Shown here piece after piece: positions 20,712 through 32,339 of a stretch of 64,000 nt of DNA. Position 1 is the first letter of the stretch. Each line of letters starts with the position of its first letter. The notes under the pieces were generated by a model. It was given only the letters and a program-made list of their open reading frames with translations, was not told the origin of the DNA and searched no databases. Position numbers and translations under genes: made by a program. The stretch is from contig CM035307.1 of NCBI GenBank assembly GCA_002900995.3, forward strand, positions 2,170,001-2,234,000, in the 5' to 3' direction. Source of the DNA: Ganoderma boninense (Eukaryota > Basidiomycota > Agaricomycetes > Polyporales > Polyporaceae).

Positions 20712-23255
20712 ATGGTCACTCGCCTAGCGTTGGCACTCAGACATCGTGGCCTTCAAGCATGGATCCCCCGAAGGAATGACTTGCGGCTATACGTCACCCA
20801 GGCCAACCATGACCCATCAAAACTGCGGAACATGGCTCTCGTAGCCCACATCGGTGCGTCATGGATGCCTTTTCGTCTACCCTGGAGACTGAAGCTGGCT
20901 GGCAGACTCCGGCAAAACAACGCTCACGGAGTCTATTCTGCTACAGTCCCAATACCTGTCCTCGGCGGGCTCTGTCGACACTGGAAGTACCACTACAGAT
21001 TTCTTACCTGCCGAACGCGAGCGAGGAATTACCATCCAATCTGCGAGCATTCCCGTACGGTGGAAGGACTGGACGTTTAATCTTATCGACACTCCCGGGC
21101 ACGCCGACTTTGGGATGGAGGTTGAGAGTGCAAGTCGCGTGGTCGACGGCGCAGTTGTTCTCATTGATGCAGTGGAGGGTGTGGAAGCACAGACGAAGGG
21201 TGTTTGGCGACAACTGGACAGGTGAGCAAACGCGTTCAGGTGAGACATGCCCAGGTGATCCGTAAAGCGTTGTTCATTATTTCACAGATACGATGTCAAG
21301 TCTAGGATACTGTTTCTCAACAAACTGGACCGAGCTGGGGCATCATTCCGGACATCTATGCTCTCTGTGCTCGCCAACCGCCTTCATCCGAGGCCCATGG
21401 CCTTAGCGTTGCCCATCGCCTCGTTCAATCCTCAAGACTATACACGAGCCGAGCCCGGTGTTCAAGGCTTGGTAGACTTGGTAAAGTGGGAGGTCTGGAA
21501 GTACGCTCCCAATGGCGCGTCATCTGTCCATCCTTTACCGCGAACTGTGGAGGCCCTCGAACGCTCTGAGCTTTTCCCTCAGTCGCATCCTCTCGTACCA
21601 CATCTCCTTCCCGCACGGGTCGCCATGCTAGATAACCTCGCGCAAGTCTCCGACGAACTCTTTGAGACTCTACTGAGCTTGCCGGAAGACCCGTCGTCAT
21701 ATCTTTCCGTCCAGGCTTCTGACATCCTTCCCCATTTACGTGCCGCGACCCTGCGCAATGACGTCTTGCCTGTCTTTTGCGGTTCCGCCTTCAAGCATAT
21801 CGGTACTGAGCTCCTAATGAACTACGTTGGGGAACTACTTCCAAGCCCCGTGGACGTTGAACCTAATCCCAAGGCACTCGCCGCCAACGCTCCCTTGCGA
21901 GCGCTTGCTTGGAAAGTTGGTTGGGATAAGCGCAAGGGATGGATGACCTTTGTCCGCGTGTATTCCGGTATGTCATCGCGGTCGTCAGGACATTCGAACG
22001 GACGCTAATCACTGTTACAGGAACGTTGAAGAGCCAGAGCTCGGTCCTGAATGCGTCTCAGAATCAGAGGGAGAAAGTTTCAAAGCTGATGCTCCTCTAC
22101 GCTGCCGAGGCAGAGGAAGTCGACTCGCTGCTTCCGGGATCTGTCGGCGCCGTCCTTGGCCTCAAGTACACTCGTACCGGCGATACCGTCGTCGCTGTCG
22201 CAGGCGGCTCGAACGCGACGTCTCTTCGTGACATCATCCCACCCCCCGCTATGATGTCCGTTTCGGTCATCCCCCACTCGCATGCAGATCTGGAGCCTGT
22301 CGAGAGCGCACTAAGTGCTCTGGCCCGGACTGATCCCTCCGTTCGGTTCGAGACTCAAGAAGGGCAACTGCTTGTCCACGGTCTTGGTGCGCTCCACCTC
22401 GAAATTGTAGAGTCCCGCCTTCGGGATGAGTGGAAAGTCAACTTCGAGTTCGGCAAACGGCGCGTTAGCTTTCGGGAATGTCTAGGCTCTGGCGACGTGT
22501 CAGGTGTCAGCAATAAATGGTCGACAGATCTCGGCGGACATCCCACTCAGGTGAAAGTAGAACTATCCGTTCGGTCATTAGAGGAGGACGAGGAGGGTGA
22601 CCCGCTCTGGGACGGCAACGTTGTTCTGTCACCCAAAGGAAAGCCTATGCCGCCTGGCGAGTTGCATTCCGATGCGAATGATCCCTTAGCGCAAATCGCC
22701 AAAGGCCTTTCTAGTACACTCTCCAGCTCACCAAATACTACCCTGGCTGTCTCGCGGCTCCGCATCCAGATTCGAGACATCGATGTCCCCAAGGAGGTAC
22801 ATCCCTCTATCCTGGCAGGGGCTAGCGCTGCCATTCTACGCAACATCATTCGTGCAGCTGGGCAGGGCGACCTCATGGAGCCTTACATCCGTCTAAAGAT
22901 CATTGTCCACGAAGGCTCCGTCGGGCGTGTCGTTGAGGATCTCGGAGAGCACGGCGGAGAAGTGCTGGATCTGGATGCAGCTGCAGCAGAGGAGGCGGAG
23001 CCTTTTGAGGACGACGCAACCTACATTCCACCTCAGTGGCTCTCTCCCTCTACAGGCAAAGCTGCGAAGAGTACCTCCGCGAAGATGAGAAGGACCATCC
23101 TGGCTATCGCGCCGTTGAGCCAGATGCTCGACTATTCTACTCGTCTTCGTGCACTATCCGGTGGCCATGGTTTATTCCAGATGGCAAACGACGGTTTCAG
23201 GAGGGTTTCGTCGCAGCGGACGATAGAAATTCTCAAAGAGATGGGCCGCATGTAG
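20712..23255 (+). CDS. MEF2: Mitochondrial elongation factor G2 (Mef2), ribosome recycling GTPase
   Basis: Mef2/EF-G2 splits mitochondrial ribosomes with the recycling factor after termination. Exons 20712-20853, 20906-21221, 21288-21967 and 22021-23255 give 790 residues. The N-terminal 35 residues are basic, as for mitochondrial import. The GTPase motifs are complete: [13 protein letters not shown] (P-loop, split by intron 1), [10 protein letters not shown] (switch I), [19 protein letters not shown] and a [12 protein letters not shown] G5. Domain IV/V features include [17 protein letters not shown] and the ending [20 protein letters not shown]. The total of 791 codons with no frame break supports the model. 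The insert between G4 and domain II is typical of the Mef2 branch rather than Mef1. Confidence 0.93.
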
Positions 23256-23317
23256 AGGGCATCGTGCAGACGACCGCGGACATCGCTTGTACCACACACC
23301 TAGTATCTACCTATTAA

Positions 23318-24906
23318 TCATAATTCCCTCATCTCATCTGCGTCGCCGAAGAACACCGCACCCTCAATCTCGTCATCATCCTCCGCGATCCCTGGGGGGT
23401 GATCACCGACCGACCGCAAGATCTGGCTAAAAAGGACCATCCCACCGTCCTCGTCATCGCTTCCATACGCAGTCTCGGAGAACAGAGGTACGGGAGGCAA
23501 TATCCGCATGGCAGACGGTGCGGGTGTGGCTTCTCTGTCAAGGTCGGGGAGGAAGAGTGGCGTGCGTTCTCGCTGAGCAGCGCCACTGCTGGGCACGAAG
23601 TCGGGCGGGGCCATGCTAGGGGCTCTGCCTCTGCCAGGTGCAACGAGAGCTGTTGGAGCGAGCGAAGGAGCGCGTGTGCCTGAACGAAGAGGCGGATATG
23701 GCTCGACGATGACGCAGAGGCAGCGCCCGTGGATGTTGAAGCCATGATAGTGAAGCCTGAGAATTGGCTTGGGTCGAGTCTCCTCGTCATCGTCCACCAA
23801 TTCCACGTCCGTAGTTGAGGGACCAGCCTGTGCCGACGCTCCCTCCGGGTCGTCGACATCCAACGAAGCTTCTTCGGGACGCTGCATAGACAGCGATGGC
23901 TCCATCTCCTCGCGTTTAGGCACCACAGACGCGTTCCGAGCGGGTTGCTCGACGACCATAGGGTCGTAATCATCGTCATCTCCGATAGTCACAGGAGGTT
24001 CCCCTTCGGTTGGCGCAGCGTCAGTCCCAGGCATCTCGCCATCGTCGTCCATCCCGTCCCAATATCCACCCGCAACAGCCTTCCGCGCCCTCTTGGATCG
24101 TCGCCTAGTCGTGGCTGGCTCAGTTGTGTCTTCCGCCTGACCATCGTCATTACTTGAGATTGACATCGCCTCTTCTTCGTCATTGGCCGCCCTAGCTTTG
24201 CCCTTACCGCGAGGTCGAGGCTTCGGCTTGCGCTTTTTAGTTGTCTTTTGCGCGTCGTGATTAGTTTTCTTCGACCGACTGTTACCTTTGACCGGCGCCT
24301 GTTCGCCTCCTTGGACAGCAGGTGGTGGAGGGCGTGGGGGTGCGGCGGTGAACAACCTGGTCTATTACAACAGGATATAGCATCCTCAGTCCTGTCGTCA
24401 TGTATCTCAGGCAAAGGCAGACAGCCTACCTTGACAAGAACTGCATGTGGCTCCGTTCCACGTAGGAAGTATCCAAACTGGTAAGTATCTGCCAGTGAAA
24501 TGGTTCAGCATTTGTACCAATAGCACTAGACCGATGGAAGTAGGCTTTACCTCCTCGATGCACGTCCAATGTACCTCGTTTGGCATTCGCGGATCCACCA
24601 GGTCCGAGCTGCGCCTCAGCTTCAGCATTGAGCTTCGGAATGACTCTGCAAACAATATGCTTAGCGCACAAGGGGCATAAACGCTTCGAGAGGGATGCCC
24701 ACAGAGGACGCAGATCGGCGAGGACGTGTTGCAGGACACGCTCCGACATCCAATCCACATGTCGCTCATCAAGGTAGAGCTACAAATATCATTTAGGACT
24801 CGACTCGCAAACACTGGACAAGCTTTGTGTACCAACTTACATATAGGGGCAGTACTGTTGTTGCAGATATTCGGAGGTAGTACGAGTTGCGGGTGGAGAA
24901 CCGCAT
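23318..24906 (-). CDS. Conserved basidiomycete protein of unknown function, acidic/basic tail
   Basis: Five exons (24906-24841, 24779-24703, 24645-24551, 24488-24430, 24361-23318) give 446 residues, and the hand-assembled frame is exact. The N-terminal 110 residues form a compact conserved region: LYLDERHVDWMSERVLQHVL, ADLRPLVIPKLNAEAEAQLG, KRGTLDVHRGDTYQFGYFLR and TEPHAVLVKTRLF. I recall similar sequences in other Agaricomycetes but no function. The rest is low complexity: Lys/Arg-rich (KKRKPKPRPRGKGKAR), then Asp/Glu-rich blocks, a KRARK basic patch that could be a nuclear signal, and an acidic C-terminus. A chromatin-type role is possible but only inferred from composition. Convergent with Mef2, stops about 60 bp apart. 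Confidence 0.75.
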
Positions 24907-25122
24907 CGAATTGCTGGTTTTCGAAGGACGCAGCTAGACAGAAGCTAGACTTGGGACGCAACCCCGATCAAATGAACGTCTGGTCGACAAACGAATGTCT
25001 AATCGACAACGTTCAGGAGCGTCTTGATGATGCGCTCGCCCGACTCTTGAGCTTGAGTCTCCAAAGAGACGTGGACGGTGGCTCAGTCGCTTTGCATCGG
25101 AGATTGCGGCAGTGCCGCAGTG
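24907..25122. other. Short spacer upstream of the orphan gene, left flank of retroposon
   Basis: This contains the likely promoter of the minus-strand gene at 24906 and the target sequence of the 25123-26721 insertion. No coding evidence. Confidence 0.5.
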
Positions 25123-25286
25123 CGGTCCTTCCTTTCCCTCGTACCACCATCATCCTTTTAGGCGCCCAAGCCCTCGGTGCCTCCGTCGCCTTCCCCTCCC
25201 CCATTCCACCAACGAGGATAGCCCGTCCGAACCCAACTCGACTTCACCGTCGAACCCACACACTCACAGAGGCCCCTTCCTCCATC

Positions 25287-26429
25287 ATGGCGCCGATCAT
25301 GGTCCATACCTTCATCCCCTCCAACCTTTTCAACACGTGCCAGTTCTGTGCACGGGGAAAAGGCTCCCCATACCACAAACCCCCGCAACCAGCTCCGTTC
25401 TGCTCCCCGGAACCACTGTTTCATACCTTCACCCCATCCAGCCGCCCCCACCTGTGCCTGCATTGTGCACGGGAGAAAGGCACACCATACCACATCAACC
25501 TTGCGCCAGGCGATGACCGTCAATGGTTCCCTGACCACCTATCTGACACCAGCAATCTCTCGTCTGAAGCCGACGGCGACGACGGAGACGCTCCACCAGC
25601 CCAGCTCCTCGCCGAGTTCGAGGAGACCACCCGCATAATTGATGACCTGCGTGAGTTCGCTGACCAGGCCTTCAAGACTCATGCCGACCCCGCCTTCACA
25701 CATCCACTGAGGTATGCGATGCACCTCATGAAGATCGGATTCACCTCCCTCTCCACCCCACCACCACCTCCTCCTCCACTCTCGTCCTCCTCTTGCAGTG
25801 CATGTGCGCTCAAGGATGAGATGATTTCCTACCTTGATGAACGTCTTCCAACACCCCGTTCCTTTTCGTGCGTTGCTACACAGACTGCACCCCCACCACC
25901 CCCTATGCCAGCCCGCGTCCATATGGATGCGGCCTCGCAGACGTCTCGCCCTCAACGTGCCAACTGTGGCGCCCAAGCCACACCTGTACCATCACCTACT
26001 CCTCCAGCCCGTGTTCTCGCTGACATGGGTTCACAAACGCCACCTCCGGCCCTGCCCCCTCCCCGCCCGACCCGAGCGCCCCAGCGCTCACAGTCACCGA
26101 CCCCACGCTCCCCATCTACATGCAAGGACTTCGAGAAGGTCCTTGCGCGCCTCACCTCACTCCGCGAGGAGATCTCACCACCTCCTTCACCACCACCCAC
26201 ACCCCGTGCCGCATCTCCCATGCCGCCCGCCCGCACCCATTTCTACCTCACTATCGCCGTCCCACACGGCCTCGACTCCCTCACTATCGACCTTGTCGAC
26301 CGACCCCCGGCCAGTATTTATACAGGGAGTTTCATGCCTGCCCCGCCACCGCCAATTGCAAGAGCCCATCGCGGGCAGTCGCGGGGTCGTCCTTTGGCGA
26401 GCCCGGTATGGGGCAGTCACTCCTTCTGA
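25287..26429 (+). CDS. Orphan ORF with 39-residue CxxC/H repeats inside the retroposon
   Basis: 380 residues without introns. Residues 7-30 and 46-69 are two copies of a unit with 39-residue period: HTF-x-PS, then C-x2-CAR-x-KG-x-PYH, each giving C-x2-C-x8-H. This could be a small metal site. A helical, acidic section follows (LLAEFEETTRIIDDLREFA), then a third cysteine pair (CSACALKDEMISYLDERL). The remaining half is proline-rich with loose repeats of an ARVxxDxxSQT type (VATQT, AASQT, MGSQT). The frame is open further upstream to 24726, but the first Met inside the insertion with a C/T-rich leader is at 25287. It may be an ORF1-like protein of a LINE or a captured host gene. Function unknown. 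Confidence 0.55.
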   Translation: MAPIMVHTFIPSNLFNTCQFCARGKGSPYHKPPQPAPFCSPEPLFHTFTPSSRPHLCLHCAREKGTPYHINLAPGDDRQWFPDHLSDTSNLSSEADGDDGDAPPAQLLAEFEETTRIIDDLREFADQAFKTHADPAFTHPLRYAMHLMKIGFTSLSTPPPPPPPLSSSSCSACALKDEMISYLDERLPTPRSFSCVATQTAPPPPPMPARVHMDAASQTSRPQRANCGAQATPVPSPTPPARVLADMGSQTPPPALPPPRPTRAPQRSQSPTPRSPSTCKDFEKVLARLTSLREEISPPPSPPPTPRAASPMPPARTHFYLTIAVPHGLDSLTIDLVDRPPASIYTGSFMPAPPPPIARAHRGQSRGRPLASPVWGSHSF

Positions 26430-26697
26430 GGACTCACTTCTCCACCATCAGGGTGTGCCCTCTTCGTGAGGGCACCAAGGGACCTCCTTTGTCGTCTCGG
26501 TTTCCTTTCCAATCGGACATTTCGGTTTGCGTGCCCTGCTCGACACCGTGAGTGCAGCGGGGGATGCCCCCACACGCTGGCTTTGCCGTGGGCCCCGGGC
26601 TATTGAGCCGTCAATCGAATCGGGGATAGCAGTCGGTTTCATCAGGCACGCGTAGATACCTAGCTATATCCGTTGTCTTCTGATGATTTGTGACGTG

Positions 26698-26721
26698 ACA
26701 ATAATAATAATAATAATAATA
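26698..26721 (+). repeat. (TAA)n tail / microsatellite
   Basis: About seven uninterrupted ATA/TAA units abut the downstream 14-bp target duplicate. The position marks them as the retroposon 3' tail rather than an independent microsatellite. Confidence 0.8.
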
Positions 26722-26875
26722 GCAGTGCCGCAGTGGCGCCCAATGTTCAGGGCTTCCTGCACACCAACGGTACAAAGCCGTCCGTGCAATCGTTCATGAC
26801 ACTCGACGACGCGGTAGATTAAATTATGCTAGTAAATATTGTGTGACATACATATGACCAATCAAGTAACACAAG

Positions 26876-28753
26876 CTATTGAGTTTTATTCGAAGCCAAA
26901 GTCCTTTTCGTTACAGACCTCATTTTCCCCGACAGAGCAAACATAGCGACTGCACTGATCGCATATGTCCAAGACGGTCCAAAGGTCCAATATGACGCAC
27001 AGGCTGCCGGTGCTTTCAGCCTCAATTATCCACAAGAACGCAGAGAGAAAGGCGCACCAAGAAGTGGGCCGATTGCGCGGCCAAGCTGCCCAGAGGAGCG
27101 GAACTTGCCCAAGGCTTTACCCTTGGCGAGCTCCGGGTGCTCCTCAGCCGTCTTGCCTGTGTCAGGATCGACGGCAATGTCATCGGTTTGCAATGACGCC
27201 CACGCTGTTAAAGCGTTCACAACTGTCGCCGAGGTCATAGCCATGCAGACGGCGGCAGCTTGCAGAAGTCGGACAGCAATGGAAGGGTTGCTATCCACCA
27301 GGTGAGGCAGGATAGTCAGGAAGACCAGTCCCAAGGCGCAGCTGCTGACTCCGCGTCCAGCCATCTTTCCTTCTCCGACCTTGGACATCGCACGTCGAAC
27401 GTATCCACCTTGCAAGAGAGCGCTGACGATTCCGATAGATCCAATTAGTGCTCCGTTTTGCTTGTTGTTCCAGTCGAACACTGGGTGTTCTGTGAGCAGG
27501 ACCATGCATCGAAATGTAGTATTCAAGCACTCACAATCGAACGTCAAGAATGTCAAGGTGAATTCGACACCAGAAAATACCCCAAGGAATAGGAAATGTA
27601 ATCGTTGCAGAGACTTTAGCATCATCAAGCGCTCTGTGACTGTTCCTTGCCGCGATGTTTGGGTGGTACCGTTGGCTTTGCCGTTGGCGGTCGCCTTTGA
27701 CGAGCCAATTGCGGAAGCTTTCTGCGCAGCCTTGCCACGAGTTTCAGGGAGAGCGAAAAAGAGGAATATAGTTTCCAGGGAGAGAAGGCCGAGAGTCAAC
27801 GCGGCCGGTCCTGCGTAGACGTTCAATTCGACGCCAGAGGCGGTGAACGATGGAGGCAGCGGTCGGGACGCGAAGTATGCTCCAATGGGGGGACCGATGC
27901 AGAAGCAGATCGCGAAAGCGATGCCAACATGGGCAAGGGCCTTCGCACGGGTTTCAGGCGTAGTAACATCCGACAAGATGGCGCTACCAACCACAGTGAG
28001 ATTACACCTATGCGAAAGATGAGGCTGACTCACATGGCCAGCTGGACATTCCCTTCGCTGAGACCTCCAATAATGCGCGACAGCATGTATGACGCAAAGG
28101 ATGTGGATTGTAGCCACCTGTCCTCAAAGTAAGTAACAGCGAGATGATGGCAGTTAAGGACTTACACCAATGCTGACAACAGGTTTCCAATCATTGTAAT
28201 GAGAAGGACACGCTTTCGTCCATGTTTGTCGCTCAGAGAGCCAATGTGGGGGGATATGAACCTGGGAAATCATACAATTACTCCTCGAGTAATGGCAGAG
28301 ATTGTCAAGATGCAGACCATTGCAAGGCGCTGTACAGGCGGAGACCTTTTTGAGCACACGCAGTTCAAAGCGAGAGAACGAGACTCACGAGAAAACAGAA
28401 CCCATCAATCCACCCAACAGCACAATATCCCATCTCTGAGGATTTGATGTTGGTTGATACAGCAGGCCACGAGCTCCCGAGACGACGGAGAGTGTTCGGG
28501 ATAGGAAGCCATTAGGATCCGAAGCTTCGCGCTATATAGCTTTGGGTGAACAGCCGGACGCAGATCCGAACGGAATGGCGAACCTTTGCGTACCACTCAA
28601 TGATACGAGGAAAGAGCGGAAGCGGAATGGTAAACGCTACAGCAGCTGGGTCAGTGTTCGGAGTACGCGGCGCAGCATGGAGTCTAAGAGACTGGACATA
28701 CCAAAGAGGTCCAACACCAGGGACAAGAAAACGACGCGCTCGACTTTTCCCAT
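26876..28753 (-). CDS. Major facilitator superfamily transporter
   Basis: A membrane transporter of about 450-500 residues with many short introns. The start at 28753 gives MGKVERVVFLSLVLDLFAFT with the first exon ending at 28702. Conserved MFS parts follow: SPHIGSLSDKHGRKRVLLIT (the loop 2-3 motif), SRIIGGLSEGNVQLA, SDVTTPETRAKALAHVGIAF and FCIGPPIGAYFASR. The second half has a Lys/Thr-rich central loop, then FLGVFSGVEFTLTFL and further helices to the end SGKMRSVTKRTLASNKTQ. The last exon follows an intron starting GTGCGC near 27044. The pattern resembles the TetA/Hiat1-like DHA1 group; the substrate cannot be told. The loop between helices 6 and 7 is long and Ala/Lys-rich. Confidence 0.85.
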
Positions 28754-29296
28754 TCTCCGGAATGTTATGGCGACGGGAGTAGGGGGGTGAAAGTGGCAGC
28801 GTGGAGGGTCGGGATGGACGAGGAGTGGGACGCCGGGTATATGTAGGAACGCGCTACTAACCGCCTGCGATCCTCGGCCCCGGAAGCCAGGTACGGTGAA
28901 GCTGAGAGTGATTCAAGGAACAGCTGCCGGCAGGTCTGTGAACAACGCAAGAGGGTTTACGTCGAGAAAACGTCGGAAATGTGAGAGAGCTGGCCAGCGC
29001 ATCTTGTGCGAGGAGGTCTGGAATGGCTCCGTGCGAGCGCACAGCTGCTCTCCCGGCCGTGGCGGGAACGACACGCCTCGCCCGGCCCGAGCCGGCAGCC
29101 ACACACATTTCGCAGCTCTTCTTCTTTGCGCGGACTGTCGGGCTCACACAGATCGCTCCTGCTCTCACGACGGCAATAGATCTGTCCGCAGCGCGTGGGG
29201 AGGCTATGAACTACGTGCACAGAGACACAGTCTGCCAGGTTGCTGCAACGTCGCTCCACGTATGTCCGGTCCCACGCTCCAGTACCCGGGACAACT
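28754..29296. promoter_or_regulatory. Spacer between the Pus7 3' end and the MFS transporter start
   Basis: Both neighbours are on the minus strand, so this holds the transporter promoter and Pus7 3' flank. No gene recognised despite several antisense open frames. Confidence 0.4.
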
Positions 29297-32200
29297 CTAC
29301 TCTATTTCTTCCACTTCCGCCCCCTCCTCGGCCGTGCGATATTTTTGGTCTTCAGATGCTTGCGTGAGAGAGGTCTGGTAGTGGGAACTCGTTTCTGTCT
29401 TTGTTACTTCCCGCAGGGCCATTGTAGCGTAGGCTGCAGTGCCCAGCTGGAGGTGGATCTGGAGGGCCAGAAACTTGCCATCTGCGTCCGACTTTGGTGG
29501 AGGCAGTTCTAGAAGCTTATCTTCGTCCGACTGTGCAAGGGGCACGTCGGGATCCGTGTACTTCATGACGGCCCATGACAGCTCCTTCGGTAGGTGAAGA
29601 ATACTCCGGTACGAGCCACCAAGAGTATAGTCCCTGTAAGAAGAGATCAGGTCGTGCGTGCCAAAACCGTCTGGTCTCCTACCTTTGCTTTCGGACGAAG
29701 TTATCGGGGTCGAGTCCATCTGCCTTGAGAAACTCTCTGTAACGTTCACCGAGAACACCGCCAGGGAAGTCCACGTCTTTGCCAGGTAATGGCATAATCA
29801 CGTCGAAAATCGTGTACTTGTCCAGGTCCGTCCTGGGTAAGTGTCTTCACTTTGGGACGTTCCCAAGCCTTTCTCGATCGCTTTTTAGACCTGTTCGAGG
29901 TCGACTTACCTCCTACGTAAATGACAAGGTTAGAGTCCGCCGCGCGACAATGCTTCACACACAGACCATTTTCCTCGTTGTCCACCTTTTCCTCCGATGC
30001 ATCATCGCCTCCTGAATCCGCAAGGGCGGCTTCTGCATCTTGGTCCCCAGCTCCCATATTGGAAGAAGAAGTCTCGTCGAAGACAAGATCCCCGACAACG
30101 GGCTTATCGGCGCCGTAGGTTCGTATACGCTCAGATACGATCGCGTTCCAGACGTAGGACTGGTACGCGTGGATGTACATGAGCCTAAGGTTGCGGGGTA
30201 TCTGCACCGTCAAGTAAATGTCAATAATCCGACACCACCGCTCGACAAAGGTGTTTACCGTAGATAGTGCTCCCATTGCATTGCGGGTGTCGCCCTTCTG
30301 TTTCCTGTAACTTTCAAGGATACACCTCTCAGCAACTACACGCCGCGGCATGAGCTCCAGGGCCTTTTCCAAATCCTTGTCCACTAGCCATGCATCTCGC
30401 GCTGCGACGACGTCTGGGTGCTCGCCTGGCCGGTTCCGAAGGATGAGGCTAACAGCCCTGTGCCAATCGCCCTTTAACAGGGCAAGCCCGATCGTGTGCG
30501 TGGGGATGCAAGCTGTCCCGAAGCGCTGCATACCTATCCACTGAAAGCGTTAACCTCTGCTGTCTAGACGATGTAGAGCTCGAACTCACCGTAGTAGTTG
30601 ATAAAGCCTTTGGTCTTGATAATGTTCATGGCACGATCCAAGGTCTCCATCGAATCCGCACGCACATTCCTATCTCCGTAATAAGCTTAATGCGAGAAGA
30701 AACATACGAATCAAACTCACCTAAGGGTGATGACGAACGCGTTGCCCTTGAGCATTCCCAACTCCAAACTCGCTCGCCGGTAGTTGAAGTCGGTGACCCT
30801 CACTCCGCGTTCACCTCGTTGTGTCAAGGCCTCTTCCATAGTACGACGACCGTTGAGGCCGTTCGCCATCTTCCATACATCCTCAACTGTCTTGTTGCCA
30901 CGTCGTAGTGATACACGCTGCACGGTGACGCCTCTTTTGTCCTTGGTTCCCGCGACGGAAAGGTCCTTCACATTACAGTGGAGCGTGCGCGATAGGTGTG
31001 CAAGGGCATCTTGAGTGTCGCGGTTCGTTTTCTGCAGTGTGAAATGGATGTACGACGGGTAGTTGCCTCTTTCTCCTCGTCCACCTGTGATGTTGTGAAT
31101 TCAAGCATCCCTCGTTGAACTCAAACCTTGACAACGTACCACCCTCTATCTTCCCGCCACGACCGCCGCCACGGCCTCGTCCACCTCCTCCTCCACGCTT
31201 GGACCATTTGATAACAATGCGCGAACCCTCATCTGAAGGCGGCGCAGTGGTATCGGTCTCGGTATCCAGTCTACCACCAAACAAAGTCTCGTATGATTTG
31301 GTGGAGACCCGTTCGAGTCCCTTGGAGGCAATCGGCTAATATAGTCCTTCGGAGATCAGAGGAGATTCAGGATGAATAGCATTTGACGCGGATTTACGGA
31401 CATCAGAGAGCACTTTTCGGTGGTCTTCCTTCGCACCGGGCCTGCCGCTTCTCCCGCCTCCCCTCCCTCCTCTTCCGCCTCGACCACCTCTACCACGGTC
31501 CCTGCCCCGTTTTCCTCTCCCCTTCGATCCAGGTTTCTTCGGATGCGCTTTCCGGGATTTGGGCCATCTCCGGGACGTCTCCGCTCCCTCCAGCGACTTT
31601 CGCCTGCCTCCCAGCCCAACCGCTGTCACTCACGAATGGCGGCTCTGGACCCTCGAGATAGAGGTCCTTGACCTGACTGATAACTCCTTCCGACAGGTAG
31701 GACTTGAGTGACTCCGTGAAGCGTTCAGGCCACGGTTCATCGTCTTGTAGAGTCGCCTCTTCGACTTTTGGCTTCTCCGATTCAAGAGGCTGCGCGGGAT
31801 CCAGTGGAGGGTCAGCAACAACGACCTCAGGGGTTTGTTCCGGGGCAGTCGCTGATGCTTCGGGATCGTTGCTCTCGTCGGCATCTTTCTCAATAGGTTC
31901 GCAAGAAGCGGAAGGTTCTGCAGGCGCCGCATCCGATCCCTTCTTGGATGAAGAGGGCATAGCGAGCGTCTTCAAGTGGATTACTTGGCTGTCCTGGTCT
32001 ACCTCGAATACCAAGAAGTCTGTAAACCTTTGAAGACATATTCAACATACACGCAAGCATGTGTAAGATTATAACATTGACGCGCACCTCTGCTTAATGA
32101 TGCCCTCGATTTTTGGTACGTCGAACCCAATGTACTCAGATATACCGACGTCCGTCTCCATTATTTGCTGCATGGAAGCCATCTGGACCGTATGCCGGTT

Positions 32201-32339
32201 GCTTCGTGTTGAGTAGCGCGTGACTCCCTGGAAGCAGGGTCTCTGGCTCGTCTTCCTTCACGTCGACGTCCATGCTCTCTTGCTCTTCGAGGTCCGCGAT
32301 GTTGACAACGGCGACGACACTGTCTGTGCTCACAGGCAT
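29297..32339 (-). CDS. PUS7: tRNA/mRNA pseudouridine synthase Pus7 (TruD family) with RGG insertions
   Basis: Pus7 isomerises uridine to pseudouridine at tRNA position 13, U2 snRNA and mRNAs. The catalytic motif [20 protein letters not shown] (near 30915-30975) contains the TruD nucleophile Asp in GTKDKRG. Also seen: [18 protein letters not shown] (N-terminal TruD motif), [60 protein letters not shown] and a C-terminal [17 protein letters not shown]. Between the N-terminal and catalytic parts lie two long Gly/Arg-rich tracts (about 31420-31540 and 31140-31200) absent from yeast Pus7, which look like RGG boxes. The frame extends above 32339 without another ATG until a stop, so either the Met at 32339 or an upstream exon starts the protein. 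Confidence 0.9.

Larger units (their letters stand above)
25109..26735 (+). mobile_element. Non-LTR-type retroposon with (TAA)n tail and 14-bp target duplication
   Basis: The 14-mer GCAGTGCCGCAGTG occurs at 25109-25122 and again at 26722-26735. Between them lie 1,599 bp ending in about seven TAA/ATA repeats directly before the second copy. A 3' TAA-repeat tail plus a target-site duplication of this length is the signature of target-primed reverse transcription, as in LINE elements. No reverse transcriptase or endonuclease is encoded, so the copy is non-autonomous. It carries one long ORF (25287-26429). The features span includes both duplicates. Confidence 0.75.

Noticed and set aside
13450..24906. 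Idea that the RNA-processing genes form a functional cluster
   Set aside because: Strands alternate, neighbours include unrelated enzymes, and fungal housekeeping genes are often close by chance.
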